Made by a program: the position numbers and the translations under genes. A stretch of 64,000 nt of DNA from Pseudomonas sp. Irchel 3E20 (GTDB taxonomy: Bacteria > Pseudomonadota > Gammaproteobacteria > Pseudomonadales > Pseudomonadaceae), in contig NZ_FYEE01000002.1 of NCBI RefSeq assembly GCF_900187645.1, positions 504,639 to 568,638 of the forward strand, read 5' to 3'. The notes under the pieces were generated by a model. It saw nothing but the letters and a program-made list of their open reading frames with translations, ran no database searches and had not been told where the DNA came from. Every line of letters starts with the position of its first letter. Positions within the stretch are counted from its first letter, which is position 1. Positions 42,628 through 52,455 of the stretch are shown in pieces.

Positions 42628-43194
42628 TCAGTCCGGGATTTCAACGGGGGCTTGGCTGCGGGCGGGGGCGGATAGCGAGGTGATTTTTATCAGCAGGCCC
42701 AGGTGGCCGTTGTCGAGAAAATTCAGTTGGCCGTTCTTGGTGTGGCTTTGCTGGCTCAGGCTTTCGCTGGCGGTAATCAGGCCATTGCGGTCGATCTGGT
42801 TGACCCAGAACTTGGCGTTGACGTCGGTAAAGCGCCCTAGTTTCAACTCCAGGGTGCCCTGGATCGGGAACTGGCCGAACTGCCCGGCACCGTCGCTGAT
42901 CGCCACTGTGCTCGGCGCCTCGCCCAGAGGCTGTTGCCAGGCCTTGTGCAGCAGCACGCTGTAGTCGGTGCTGGCCTTGAGGTTTTCGACTTCTTTGTTG
43001 AGGCTCGGCGTGCGCAGGCTGGCCGGGTCAACTGGGCGGGCGCCGGCGGCCCAATCCTCTGGCGCGGGGCGGCTGAGGATGGTGGGTTCGGCGTTCTGCC
43101 GCACCAGGATCATCTCGATCTGGTACAGCTCATCGGCCAACGCCAAGGGGGCGACCAGGGTCAGCAGCAAGGTCAGTGAGGCAAACAGGCGCAT
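42628..43194 (-). CDS. CsiV-like periplasmic peptidoglycan-associated protein
   Basis: Predicted exported protein of 188 residues. The signal peptide MRLFASLTLLLTLVAPLALA is cut before DELYQIEMILVRQ. The rest fits the CsiV family: an N-terminal ELYQIEMILVRQNAE motif and repeating beta strands (GTLELKLGRFTDVNAKFWV). CsiV in Vibrio helps the LpoA/PBP1a-type cell-wall system; that role is not shown here. It follows mfd by 10 bases and precedes the helicase, the same order as P. aeruginosa PA3002-PA3003. Confidence 0.75.
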   Translation of the reverse strand: MRLFASLTLLLTLVAPLALADELYQIEMILVRQNAEPTILSRPAPEDWAAGARPVDPASLRTPSLNKEVENLKASTDYSVLLHKAWQQPLGEAPSTVAISDGAGQFGQFPIQGTLELKLGRFTDVNAKFWVNQIDRNGLITASESLSQQSHTKNGQLNFLDNGHLGLLIKITSLSAPARSQAPVEIPD

Positions 43195-43204
43195 GGCACG
43201 TCCT

Positions 43205-46200
43205 TCAAGCAGTTTTCGGGGCTAGGCGCTCGAACAGCGCCTCCAATGTGTTGAAGCGCTCTTCGGGACGTTCCATTGGCACCATGAATTTGAACAGCGT
43301 AGCGCCTTCAAATTTGTAGCGGTTGGGCTGGCCCTGGATGAGTTTTATCAGCACCAGCGGATCGACCGGCGTCTGCGGTTCGAACTCGATACGCCCGCCC
43401 TGTGGCCCGGCGTCGACCTTCTTGATGCCCAGTTGTTCGGCTTGCAGCTTGAGCAGGGTCAGGCGCACCAGGTTCTTGGTCGGCTCAGGCAGCAGGCCGA
43501 AGCGGTCGATCATTTCCACTTGCAGGTCCTTGAGGCCCTCTTCGTCGGTGGCCGAGGCGATGCGCTTGTACAGGATCAGCCGCGCATGCACATCTGGCAG
43601 GTAGTCCTCGGGAATCAACGCGGGCAGGCGCAGGTTGATTTCCGGGCCGCCGCCCAAGGGTTGGTCGAGGTTCGGTTGCTCGCCCTTGCGGATGGCCTTG
43701 ACCGCCCGTTCGAGCATTTCCATGTAGAGGGTGAAGCCCACGGCCTGGATCTGCCCGCTCTGACCGTCGCCCAATAGCTCGCCGGCGCCGCGGATTTCCA
43801 GGTCGTTGGTGGCCAGCACGAAACCGGCGCCCAGGTCCTGGGTATTGGCAATGGCCTCCAGGCGTTTTTGCGCATCCGCAGTGACTTGCTGGCGCGGTGG
43901 CGTGAGCAGGTAGGCGTAGGCCTGGTGGTGGCTGCGCCCCACGCGGCCGCGCAATTGGTGCAGTTGCGCCAGGCCGAACTTGTCGGCGCGCTCGATGATG
44001 ATGGTGTTGGCGCTGGGCACGTCGATGCCGGTCTCGATGATGGTCGAGGCGATCAGCACGTTGAAGCGCTTGTGGTAGAAGTCGCTCATCACCTGTTCGA
44101 GCTCGCGTTCGCGCATCTGCCCGTGGCCGATGCCGATGCGTGCTTCGGGCACTAGTTCGGCGAGGTCTGCGGCGCATTTCTCGATGGTTTTTACATCGTT
44201 GTGCAGGTAATAGACCTGGCCGCCACGCAGCAGCTCACGTAGCAGGGCTTCTTTGACGGTGCTGTTGTTCTGCTCCATGACGAAGGTGCGCACCGACAGG
44301 CGCCGTGCCGGCGGGGTGGCGATGATCGATAGGTCGCGCATGCCCGAGACGGCCATGTTCAGCGTGCGTGGGATGGGCGTGGCGGTCAGGGTGAGGATGT
44401 CCACCTCGCTACGCAGGGCCTTGAGCTGTTCCTTCTGGCGCACGCCGAAGCGGTGTTCTTCGTCGATGATGACCAGGCCCAGGTTTTTGATCTTGACGTC
44501 GTCCTGCAGCAACTTGTGGGTGCCGATAACGATGTCGATCTTGCCTTCGGCCAGGTCGGCGACGGCGGCGTTGACTTCCTTGGTCGATTTGAAGCGGCTC
44601 ATCACTTCGACGGTCACCGGCCAGTCGGCGAAGCGATCGCGAAAGCTGTTGTAGTGCTGCTGGGCGAGCAGGGTAGTGGGCACCAGGATCGCCACCTGGC
44701 GGCCGCCGTGCACGGCGATGAACGCGGCGCGCATGGCCACTTCGGTCTTGCCGAAGCCCACGTCGCCGCACACCAGGCGATCCATGGGCTTGGGCGCGAG
44801 CATGTCGGCGCGCACGGCTTCGATGGTGGTTTGCTGGTCCGGGGTTTCCTCGAAGGGAAAACCGGCGCTGAACGTTGCGTAGTCGGCCTTGGGGTCGGCG
44901 AATGCGTAGCCTTCGCGGGCGGCGCGGCGGGCGTAGATGTCCAGCAGTTCGGCGGCCACGTCGCGCACCTGCTCGGCGGCTTTGCGCTTGGCTTTCTGCC
45001 AGGTCTCCGACCCCAGGCGATGCAGGGGTGCGAGGGCGTCGTCGCTGCCGGTGTAGCGGGCGATCAGGTGCAGGCTGGCCACCGGCACGTAGAGCTTGGC
45101 GCCCTCGGCGTATTCCATGGTGAGGAATTCGGCGGCCTGGTTGTCGATTTCCAACGTGGCCAGGCCCAGGTAGCGGCCCACGCCGTGGTCGATGTGCACC
45201 ACCGGCGCGCCTTCGCGCAGCTCGGTGAGGTTCTTGATGACCGCGTCGTTGTTGGCGTCGGCGCGTTTTTCCCGGCGCCGGCGCTGCATCACCCGTTGGC
45301 CGAACAGCGGGCTCTCGGCGATCAACGCCAGCGCCGGGTCGTCCAGCAGCAGGCCATCGTCCAGGGGGGCGATGGTGATCGCCAAACGGTGTTTGCTGGC
45401 GACGAAATCCGGCCAGTTATCAACGGTTTTTGGCCGCAGCTTAAGGCGCTCAAGCAGCTCCAGCAGAACTTCGCGGCGCCCGGCCGACTCGGCGGTAAAC
45501 AGCACGCGCCCGTCAAAGGCTTCAAGGAACCCGGAAAGCGCCGCCAAGGGCTCGTTGGCCTTGGCTTCGATGGCCAGGTTGGGCAGGGCCCGGGCGGCGA
45601 ACCGCTCACGCCCGGCGCCGGTGTCCACGTCCTGCTGGCTGGCGACCACCCGGGGCCAGTTCTTCAGGCGCGCGAAGCAGTCTTCGACCGGCAGGAACAA
45701 TTCGGCCGGCGGCAGCAGCGGGCGCGATGGATCGACGCGGCGCTCTTCGTAGCGGTTGCGCACATCGTTCCAGAAGTTTTCCGCCGCTTGCTCGATGCCC
45801 GGCAGGGAGAACACCTGGGTGTCCTGCGGCAAGTAGTCGAACAGGGTGGAGGTTTCGTCGAAAAACAGCGGCAGGTAGTACTCGATGCCGGCGGGAGTGA
45901 TGCCGCTGCTCAGGTCCTGGAAGATCGGGCAGCGGCGAAAGTCCACGTCAAAGCGCTCGCGAAACCGTGCCTTGAACCGCGTCACCGCGTCTTTTTGCAG
46001 GGGGAACTCGCGGGCCGGGAGCAAGCGCACGGAGTCGACCTTGTCGATGGAGCGCTGGTTTTCCGGGTCGAAGGTACGCAGGGTCTCGATTTCGTCATCG
46101 AACAGGTCAATGCGGTAGGGCAGTTTGCTGCCCATCGGGAACAGGTCGATCAGCGCCCCGCGTACCGCGAACTCGCCGTGCTCGTACACCGTGTCGACGC

Positions 46201-46654
46201 AACGGTAGCCGCTGGCCTCCAGGCGCGTGCGCATCTGTTCGACGTCGAGTTTCTGGCCGATGTCCAGCACGAGGCTGCTGCCCAGCAGGAACTTGGTCGG
46301 CGCCAGGCGATGTAGGGCCGTGGTGATAGGCACTACCAAAACCCCGTGGCTCAGCTCCGGCAGCCGATACAGGCTGGCGATGCGCTGGGAAATGATGTCC
46401 TGGTGGGGCGAAAACAGGTCGTAGGGCAGGGTTTCCCAGTCCGGGAAGTGCAGCACCGGCAAATCGGGGGCGAAGAAACCCAGTTCCTGCTCCAGCCGTT
46501 CGGCGCTTTGGCTGTCGGCGGTCAGTAGCAGGGTGAAGCGCTTGGCAGCGCTGGCAGCCTCGGCGATGGCCAGGCTCAGGGCGGCACCGGGCAGGTTGCC
46601 CCAGTGCTGTTTACCTGCGGCAGCAGGGAGATGCGGTAGACGCAGAACAGGCAC
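43205..46654 (-). CDS. mfd: Transcription-repair coupling factor Mfd
   Basis: ATP-driven translocase that removes stalled RNA polymerase and recruits UvrA. The 1149-residue length matches the family. N-terminal UvrB-like domains, the RNA polymerase interaction domain (VVHIDHGVGRYLGL, about 487), then a RecG-like motor: CGDVGFGKTEVA (about 630), DEEHRFGVRQKE (about 730), TATPIPRTLNMA and a C-terminal UvrA-interacting domain. The start is a GTG (46654) followed by PVLRLPHLPAAAGKQHWG; GGAG lies 12 bases upstream. It heads the minus-strand operon. Confidence 0.96.
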   Translation of the reverse strand: MPVLRLPHLPAAAGKQHWGNLPGAALSLAIAEAASAAKRFTLLLTADSQSAERLEQELGFFAPDLPVLHFPDWETLPYDLFSPHQDIISQRIASLYRLPELSHGVLVVPITTALHRLAPTKFLLGSSLVLDIGQKLDVEQMRTRLEASGYRCVDTVYEHGEFAVRGALIDLFPMGSKLPYRIDLFDDEIETLRTFDPENQRSIDKVDSVRLLPAREFPLQKDAVTRFKARFRERFDVDFRRCPIFQDLSSGITPAGIEYYLPLFFDETSTLFDYLPQDTQVFSLPGIEQAAENFWNDVRNRYEERRVDPSRPLLPPAELFLPVEDCFARLKNWPRVVASQQDVDTGAGRERFAARALPNLAIEAKANEPLAALSGFLEAFDGRVLFTAESAGRREVLLELLERLKLRPKTVDNWPDFVASKHRLAITIAPLDDGLLLDDPALALIAESPLFGQRVMQRRRREKRADANNDAVIKNLTELREGAPVVHIDHGVGRYLGLATLEIDNQAAEFLTMEYAEGAKLYVPVASLHLIARYTGSDDALAPLHRLGSETWQKAKRKAAEQVRDVAAELLDIYARRAAREGYAFADPKADYATFSAGFPFEETPDQQTTIEAVRADMLAPKPMDRLVCGDVGFGKTEVAMRAAFIAVHGGRQVAILVPTTLLAQQHYNSFRDRFADWPVTVEVMSRFKSTKEVNAAVADLAEGKIDIVIGTHKLLQDDVKIKNLGLVIIDEEHRFGVRQKEQLKALRSEVDILTLTATPIPRTLNMAVSGMRDLSIIATPPARRLSVRTFVMEQNNSTVKEALLRELLRGGQVYYLHNDVKTIEKCAADLAELVPEARIGIGHGQMRERELEQVMSDFYHKRFNVLIASTIIETGIDVPSANTIIIERADKFGLAQLHQLRGRVGRSHHQAYAYLLTPPRQQVTADAQKRLEAIANTQDLGAGFVLATNDLEIRGAGELLGDGQSGQIQAVGFTLYMEMLERAVKAIRKGEQPNLDQPLGGGPEINLRLPALIPEDYLPDVHARLILYKRIASATDEEGLKDLQVEMIDRFGLLPEPTKNLVRLTLLKLQAEQLGIKKVDAGPQGGRIEFEPQTPVDPLVLIKLIQGQPNRYKFEGATLFKFMVPMERPEERFNTLEALFERLAPKTA

Positions 46655-46837
46655 GGAAGGTTGAGCTCCAAGCGTTGCGACAAAGCCTGTGATTGTAGCG
46701 GGCGAAGGTGCCGGCTGTCAGTTGCAGACTGGCGCCAATCGAGCAAAACCATGGTGCGACAGGCGCGCATTGATCCGCGCCCGACTCGGCGGCATAATGT
46801 AGCCCCTTTTTTCTGCCCCTACATGTGGAAGGTTCCC

Positions 46838-48286
46838 GTGACTCAGAAGCCCGACCAGTGTCTTGGTGAATGGATCGACCGTGAAGCACTCGCAGAAGCG
46901 ATGATTCCGCTTATCGGCCAGCTCTACCGCAACAACAATGTGGTGAGCTCGATCTATGGCCGCAGCCTGATCAACCGGTCAGTCATCGCGATTCTCAAAG
47001 CCCACCGCTTTGCTCGCCATCGCCAGTCCGACGACAGTGAATTGTCTGTCCACGAGACTTTCCCCCTGCTTAAAGCCATGAGCGAGCTCAAGCTCGGCGC
47101 TGCTTCGGTAGACCTGGGCAAACTGGCGGTCAAGTTCAAGACCCAGGGCAACGGCCGTACCGCCGAGCAGTTCGTGCGTGAAGAGCTGGCCGATGTGGTT
47201 GGCCAGCAAAACGCGTCGGCGCGCAAAGGCACTGACGTGGTGTTGTACGGCTTCGGTCGTATCGGCCGCCTGCTGGCGCGCATTCTGATCGAGAAAACCG
47301 GTGGCGGCGATGGCCTGCGCCTGCGTGCCATCGTGGTCCGTAAGGGCGCCGAGAATGACCTGGTCAAACGCGCCAGCCTGCTGCGTCGCGACTCGGTCCA
47401 TGGCCCGTTCGACGGCACCATCACGGTCGATGAAGCCAACAACACCATCACCGCCAATGGCAACCTGATCCAGGTGATTTACGCGAAGAACCCGACCGAG
47501 GTGGACTACACCCAGTACGGCATCAAGAACGCGTTGCTGGTGGACAACACCGGTGTATGGCGTGACGCCGACGGCCTTGGCCAGCACCTGACGTGCCCGG
47601 GCGTTGACCGCGTTGTGCTGACCGCGCCTGGCAAGGGCAAGCTCAAGAACATCGTGCACGGCATCAACCACGGCGAAATCACTGCTGACGACAAGATCAT
47701 CTCGGCCGCTTCCTGCACCACCAACGCCATCGTGCCGGTGCTCAAGGCAGTGAACGACAAGTTCGGCATCGTCAACGGCCACGTGGAAACGGTTCACTCG
47801 TACACCAACGACCAGAACCTGATCGACAACTTCCACAAGGGCGATCGCCGTGGCCGTAGCGCCGCGCTGAACATGGTCATCACCGAAACCGGTGCGGCCA
47901 CCGCAGCGGCCAAGGCCCTGCCAGAGCTGGCCGGCAAGTTGACCGGCAACGCGATCCGCGTGCCAACGCCGAACGTGTCGATGGCCATTCTCAACCTCAA
48001 CCTTGAGAAAGCCGCCACCCGCGAAGAGATGAACGAGTACCTGCGCTACATGGCGCTGCACTCCGATCTGCATAAGCAAATCGACTACGTCAATTCGCAG
48101 GAAGTGGTATCCACCGACTTCGTTGGCTCGCGCCACGCCGGTGTGGTGGACGCTGAAGCGACCATCACCCAGGACAACCGCGTTGTCCTGTACGTGTGGT
48201 ACGACAACGAGTTCGGCTACAGCTGCCAGGTCGTACGCGTGATGGAAGACATGGCCGGGGTTAACCCGCCTGCCTTCCCACGCTAA
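46838..48286 (+). CDS. gapB: Glyceraldehyde-3-phosphate dehydrogenase with extended N-terminus
   Basis: NAD(P)-dependent dehydrogenase of the GAPDH fold, 482 residues, against about 330 for the usual enzyme. The extra 130 N-terminal residues are helical (QCLGEWIDREALAEAMIPL). The Rossmann motif VLYGFGRIGRLLARIL starts near residue 130; the catalytic Cys293 is in SAASCTTNAIVPV; YDNEFGYSCQVV ends the fold. The GTG at 46838 (GGAAGG upstream) is preferred over ATG 46823. The same long form sits next to mfd in P. aeruginosa. A gluconeogenic role or another substrate is possible; no test by eye. Confidence 0.88.
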   Translation: MTQKPDQCLGEWIDREALAEAMIPLIGQLYRNNNVVSSIYGRSLINRSVIAILKAHRFARHRQSDDSELSVHETFPLLKAMSELKLGAASVDLGKLAVKFKTQGNGRTAEQFVREELADVVGQQNASARKGTDVVLYGFGRIGRLLARILIEKTGGGDGLRLRAIVVRKGAENDLVKRASLLRRDSVHGPFDGTITVDEANNTITANGNLIQVIYAKNPTEVDYTQYGIKNALLVDNTGVWRDADGLGQHLTCPGVDRVVLTAPGKGKLKNIVHGINHGEITADDKIISAASCTTNAIVPVLKAVNDKFGIVNGHVETVHSYTNDQNLIDNFHKGDRRGRSAALNMVITETGAATAAAKALPELAGKLTGNAIRVPTPNVSMAILNLNLEKAATREEMNEYLRYMALHSDLHKQIDYVNSQEVVSTDFVGSRHAGVVDAEATITQDNRVVLYVWYDNEFGYSCQVVRVMEDMAGVNPPAFPR

Positions 48287-48308
48287 GCCCAGGGTTTAGC
48301 CGCTGTTG

Positions 48309-48338
48309 AAAACGCCCCGACTGGTTCGGGGCGTTTTT
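48309..48338 (+). terminator. Terminator of the gapB gene
   Basis: AAAACGCCCCGA pairs with TCGGGGCGTTTT around CTGGT, ending in TTTTTG; 22 bases after the stop. Confidence 0.93.
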
Positions 48339-48401
48339 GTTTGTGCCGTTCGTGGCGGGCCCATAAGGGCTGGTCTGTTTTGCAAGGGGAGGGGGGAAGT
48401 C

Positions 48402-49418
48402 GTGGGGCGAATCACGATGGCAGGGGTTTTTCTGGCGTTGGCCGTTGTTGCGGGCTGCGGCCCGGACGAGTCGTTGCAGCGCTTCGGCGGCCCGACCATG
48501 GGCAGCACCTACAGCATTCAGTATGTGCAGCGCGGTGGTGTGCCTTCAGTGGGTGAGGTGCAGCGGCAGGTGGGGCGAATCCTCGCTGAGATCGACGAGC
48601 AGATGTCCACCTACCGCAGCGATTCGGACATCGAGCGCTTCAATGACTTGCCCGCCAACAGCTGCCGCGCGATGCCGGCGCCGGTATTGGAATTGGTGCG
48701 GGTCGGCGAGCAGTTGTCGGCTCAAAGCAATGGTGCTTTCGACTTGACCATCGAGCCCTTGCTCAACCTGTGGGGCTTCGGGCCGCAGTCGCGGGGCGAG
48801 CAGGTGCCGGATGCCCAGGCCCTGGCGCAGGTCCGCCAGCGTGTCGGTCACGTTCATTTGCGCATCGAGGGCGAGCAGTTGTGCAAGGACGCGCCGGTGC
48901 AGGTGGACTTCAACAGCATCGCCGCCGGCTACGCAGTGGACCGCATTGCCACGACGCTCCAAGGGCTGGGCGTCGGCAGCTACCTGGTGGAAGTCACCGG
49001 TGAACTTAAGGCTGCCGGCCACAAGCCTGATGGCTCGCCTTGGCGGGTGGCCCTGGAGGCGCCGCGGGATGACCAGCAAGTGCTGGAACGTATCATCGCG
49101 GTCGATGGCTTCGGGGTGTCCACCTCGGGGGATTACCGTAAATACTTCGAGCGCGACGGGCGCCGCTACTCTCACACCCTGGATGCCCAGACCGCCGCGC
49201 CAATCCAGCATGCCCTGGCCTCGGTGACGGTGCTTCACCCGCAAGCATTGATGGCGGATGGCTTATCGACATTGCTTTTGATTCTCGGGCCGCAACGGGG
49301 CTGGGAATATGCAGAGAAAAACGCCATCGCCGCATTTTTTGTGATTCGTGCCGATAACGGTTTTGTCACCCGCAGCAGCGCGGCGTTTGAGCGCATGAGC
49401 ACAAACCTGGCCCCTTGA
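48402..49418 (+). CDS. apbE: FAD:protein FMN transferase (ApbE family lipoprotein)
   Basis: Periplasmic flavin transferase that attaches FMN to Thr in targets such as NqrB/C or RnfD/G. The 338-residue product has a lipoprotein signal (MGRITMAGVFLALAVVAGC, lipobox VVAGC) and the ApbE core: PTMGSTYSIQY, GAFDLTIEPLLNLWGFG, VDFNSIAAGYAVDRIA and VSTSGDYRKYF. The GTG at 48402 follows AGGGGAGGGGGGAAGTC and gives a proper charged n-region; ATG 48417 lacks that. In P. aeruginosa this gene follows nqrABCDEF, which is missing here. Confidence 0.93.
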   Translation: MGRITMAGVFLALAVVAGCGPDESLQRFGGPTMGSTYSIQYVQRGGVPSVGEVQRQVGRILAEIDEQMSTYRSDSDIERFNDLPANSCRAMPAPVLELVRVGEQLSAQSNGAFDLTIEPLLNLWGFGPQSRGEQVPDAQALAQVRQRVGHVHLRIEGEQLCKDAPVQVDFNSIAAGYAVDRIATTLQGLGVGSYLVEVTGELKAAGHKPDGSPWRVALEAPRDDQQVLERIIAVDGFGVSTSGDYRKYFERDGRRYSHTLDAQTAAPIQHALASVTVLHPQALMADGLSTLLLILGPQRGWEYAEKNAIAAFFVIRADNGFVTRSSAAFERMSTNLAP

Positions 49419-49605
49419 CCTTGATGTAGTGCAGGCAAAAGTAGCCTACGACACGACCAAGGGTTAATGTGCGCGGCGTTGAGGCTTCTATAGACTGTGT
49501 CCGGGTTCTAGCTTGACCCCCAATTTGTTCCTTCATGCCGCTGGCCGCGGCATGATTTAGCCGCAGGCGCCGCAGTGGTGCCTCGGCCTGTTCTGAGGAG
49601 TACGC

Positions 49606-51000
49606 ATGGCTGTCTACAACTACGACGTGGTGGTGCTGGGTTCCGGCCCTGCTGGAGAAGGTGCGGCAATGAACGCCGCCAAGGCCGGCCGCAAGGTGGC
49701 GATGGTTGACAGTCGCCGTCAGGTCGGCGGCAACTGCACCCACCTGGGGACCATCCCGTCCAAGGCCTTGCGTCACTCGGTACGGCAAATCATGCAGTTC
49801 AACACCAACCCGATGTTCCGGGCCATTGGTGAGCCGCGCTGGTTCTCGTTCCCCGACGTACTCAAGAGTGCCGAAAAAGTCATCTCCAAGCAGGTGGCGT
49901 CCCGTACCGGTTATTACGCCCGCAACCGCGTTGACCTGTTTTTCGGCACCGGCAGCTTTGCCGACGAGCAAACGGTGGAAGTGGTCTGCGCCAATGGCGT
50001 GGTGGAAAAACTGGTGGCCAAGCAGGTCATCGTTGCCACCGGGTCGCGCCCGTATCGCCCGGCCGATATCGATTTCCACCACCCGCGTATCTACGATAGC
50101 GACACCATCCTGAGCCTGGGCCACACGCCGCGTAAGCTGATCGTGTACGGCGCCGGCGTGATCGGTTGCGAATACGCCTCGATCTTCAGCGGCCTCGGCG
50201 TGCTGGTGGAACTGGTGGACAACCGTGGCCAGTTGCTCAGCTTCCTGGACTCGGAAATCTCCCAAGCCCTGAGCTACCACTTCAGCAACAACAACATCAC
50301 CGTGCGCCACAACGAAGACTACGACCGGGTCGAAGGCGTGGACAACGGCGTGATCCTGCACCTCAAGTCCGGCAAGAAGATCAAGGCCGACGCCTTGCTC
50401 TGGTGCAACGGCCGTACCGGCAACACCGACCAGTTGGGCCTGGAAAATATCGGCATCAAGGTCAACAGCCGTGGCCAGATCGAAGTGGACGAAAACTACC
50501 GTACCGCGGTGCCGAACATCTACGCCGCGGGCGACGTGATCGGCTGGCCGAGCCTGGCCAGTGCCGCTCACGACCAGGGCCGCTCGGCCGCTGGCAGCAT
50601 TGTCGATAACGGCAGCTGGCGCTTCGTCAACGACGTGCCGACCGGGATCTACACCATTCCGGAGATCAGCTCGATCGGTAAAAACGAGCAGGAGCTGACA
50701 CAGGCCAAGGTGCCGTATGAAGTCGGCAAGGCGTTTTTCAAGGGCATGGCTCGGGCGCAGATCGCCGGTGAACCGCAAGGCATGCTCAAGATTTTGTTCC
50801 ACCGCGAAACCCTGGAGGTGCTGGGGGTTCACTGCTTCGGCTACCAGGCTTCGGAGATCGTGCACATCGGCCAGGCGATCATGAACCAGCCGGGCGAACT
50901 CAACACGCTGAAGTACTTCGTCAATACCACGTTCAACTACCCGACCATGGCCGAAGCCTATCGGGTAGCGGCGTACGACGGTCTCAACCGGCTTTTTTGA
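49606..51000 (+). CDS. sthA: Soluble pyridine nucleotide transhydrogenase SthA
   Basis: Flavoprotein that moves hydride between NADPH and NAD+, cytoplasmic, 464 residues. FAD site: [21 protein letters not shown] (about 8-28). The region that holds the redox disulfide in lipoamide-dehydrogenase relatives reads [11 protein letters not shown], with only one Cys, as is normal for SthA. NAD(P) motif [14 protein letters not shown] (about 182) and the late [15 protein letters not shown] follow. The ATG at 49606 follows GAGGAGTACGC. It is not in an operon with apbE (187-base gap). Confidence 0.96.
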   Translation: MAVYNYDVVVLGSGPAGEGAAMNAAKAGRKVAMVDSRRQVGGNCTHLGTIPSKALRHSVRQIMQFNTNPMFRAIGEPRWFSFPDVLKSAEKVISKQVASRTGYYARNRVDLFFGTGSFADEQTVEVVCANGVVEKLVAKQVIVATGSRPYRPADIDFHHPRIYDSDTILSLGHTPRKLIVYGAGVIGCEYASIFSGLGVLVELVDNRGQLLSFLDSEISQALSYHFSNNNITVRHNEDYDRVEGVDNGVILHLKSGKKIKADALLWCNGRTGNTDQLGLENIGIKVNSRGQIEVDENYRTAVPNIYAAGDVIGWPSLASAAHDQGRSAAGSIVDNGSWRFVNDVPTGIYTIPEISSIGKNEQELTQAKVPYEVGKAFFKGMARAQIAGEPQGMLKILFHRETLEVLGVHCFGYQASEIVHIGQAIMNQPGELNTLKYFVNTTFNYPTMAEAYRVAAYDGLNRLF

Positions 51001-51042
51001 GCGGCTCCGGCCGGTGGCCTGAGCCGGCCGGGGAGACCGATT

Positions 51043-51765
51043 TCAGCTATTCCCAAGGGTGGCAGTGGCCAAACCGGGAAAGTCTGTAATCAGGCTATCT
51101 ACGCCGAAGTCGGCGAGCCTGCGCATCAGCGCGGGTTCGTTGACGGTCCACACCGACACATGCAACCCCTGGCGCTGGGCCTTTTCCAGGCGTTCAGGGG
51201 TGCAGAGTGTCCAGTTCAACGCCAGAATCTCGCAGCCATAGCCCTGGGCGACCTTCAGCGGGTCGAGCCAGGCGTACTCGGCTACCAGCCCCCGGGACAC
51301 GTCCGGTGTGAGGTCCAGGGCGGCCTTGAGCACTTCCCGCGAGCCGGAGGTGATGGTGACCCTGTCCAGCAGGCCGAAACGCTGGGCCAGTTCCCGAATC
51401 GCTAGCACGGTGGTGGCCGCGCGGGTGCGTGATGCGCTCTTGACCTCCAGTTGCCAGTGCTCGAAATCGCATTGCTCGAACAGCTCCTCCAGGCGCGGGA
51501 TCGGACAGGGCGTGATCCAGCCCGGGCCACCCTTGCGCGCGTCGTAGCTGGTCAGGTCGGCAGCCGAATGCTCGGCCACTTTGCCGCGCCGGTCGGTGGT
51601 GCGCTTGAGGGTCGGGTCGTGGATCACCATCAGTTCGCCGTCGCGCGACAGGTGCAAGTCCAGCTCGCAGCGGCGCACGCCGTGCTTGAGGCACTGCTGG
51701 AAACTGGTCAGGGTGTTTTCCGGTGCTTCGCCCTTGGCGCCGCGATGGCCGTAGATGAGGGTCAC
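51043..51765 (-). CDS. Glycerophosphodiester phosphodiesterase (UgpQ-like)
   Basis: Cytoplasmic enzyme hydrolysing glycerophosphodiesters to glycerol-3-phosphate and an alcohol; 240 residues with no signal peptide. The GDPD signature is clear: YGHRGAKGEAPENTLTSF (about 5-22), ELDLHLSRDGELMVIHDPTLKRTT, EVKS near 107 and TVNEPALMRRL near the C-terminus. It lies 2 bases downstream of the PilZ gene and is probably translated from the same mRNA. Orthologous to the PA2990 position next to sthA. Confidence 0.92.
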   Translation of the reverse strand: MTLIYGHRGAKGEAPENTLTSFQQCLKHGVRRCELDLHLSRDGELMVIHDPTLKRTTDRRGKVAEHSAADLTSYDARKGGPGWITPCPIPRLEELFEQCDFEHWQLEVKSASRTRAATTVLAIRELAQRFGLLDRVTITSGSREVLKAALDLTPDVSRGLVAEYAWLDPLKVAQGYGCEILALNWTLCTPERLEKAQRQGLHVSVWTVNEPALMRRLADFGVDSLITDFPGLATATLGNS

Positions 51766-51767
51766 GT

Positions 51768-52361
51768 TTATTCCTTCTGGGTGACGGACGATTCGTTCTG
51801 TTCTCGGGCCAGGCGTCGTTCCTGGGCCTGTTTTTGCAGGATGTAGCGTGCCAGCAACTGGCGTTGGGCGTCGCTGATGAGTTCGAACTCGGTGCCGACC
51901 TCGAACTGCGCCCCTTTAGCGGCACAGTGGGTGACCCGGGCGCGTAGCAAAAGGCCCAGGGCCTGGGGCATCAACACGAGCTTCACCGACAGCGCGGTGC
52001 CGAGGGCAAACGCATTAGGGGCGCTGAATTCGATGCCGCCCTCGGAAATCACCACCGGTTGCGGTTCGCCGATCTGCCCGAGCACGGTCAGGGCCACGAC
52101 CTGGCTGAGCAGGTCGATGCGTTTGTTAAGCACTTTGAGGTAGCTGGCGGTGTTGCGGTCGCGTTCGCTGATTTGCCGGAGTAGGTGTTGCGACTCGAAC
52201 TCGCTCAGGTGCAGTTCGCTGAGTAGGTTGAACAGGGGGGACGCATCCTGCAACACATCCTGGCCCGCGGCTTCGGGGGCGGACAGGGGCCGAATTTCCA
52301 GTGCGATCGTGTCCTCGATACGGTAGTATTCGCGGCGATCTTCTTCATCTAATGTCGACAT
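51768..52361 (-). CDS. PilZ-domain protein, possible cyclic-di-GMP effector
   Basis: Cytoplasmic protein of 197 residues. N-terminal EEDRREYYRIEDTIALEI (about 4-22) is the RxxxR-containing start of a PilZ-type domain. The middle is helical (LLSELHLSEFESQHLLRQIS); the C-terminal half has the strand pattern VISEGGIEFSAPNAFALGTAL, with a D/NxSxxG-like element degenerate to EGGIEF. c-di-GMP binding is therefore plausible but not certain. It heads a two-gene unit with the GDPD gene and diverges from lolC. Confidence 0.78.
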   Translation of the reverse strand: MSTLDEEDRREYYRIEDTIALEIRPLSAPEAAGQDVLQDASPLFNLLSELHLSEFESQHLLRQISERDRNTASYLKVLNKRIDLLSQVVALTVLGQIGEPQPVVISEGGIEFSAPNAFALGTALSVKLVLMPQALGLLLRARVTHCAAKGAQFEVGTEFELISDAQRQLLARYILQKQAQERRLAREQNESSVTQKE

Positions 52362-52455
52362 GGCGAACCCATGGTAGCGGCGGTGGTCTGAGTGTAAAGC
52401 TGGTTATCGACCCCCGCCACAAGGACGTTCCTTTTCCCTCCGAACAAGCCCCGAC

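Noticed and set aside
44453..46315. A 620-codon plus-strand frame opposite mfd
   Set aside because: Same antisense-shadow pattern; mfd accounts for the region.
51003..51034. GC-rich inverted repeat (CCGGCCGG copies) between sthA and the GDPD gene as a terminator
   Set aside because: Several alternative pairings and no T-run on either strand; not convincing as an intrinsic terminator.
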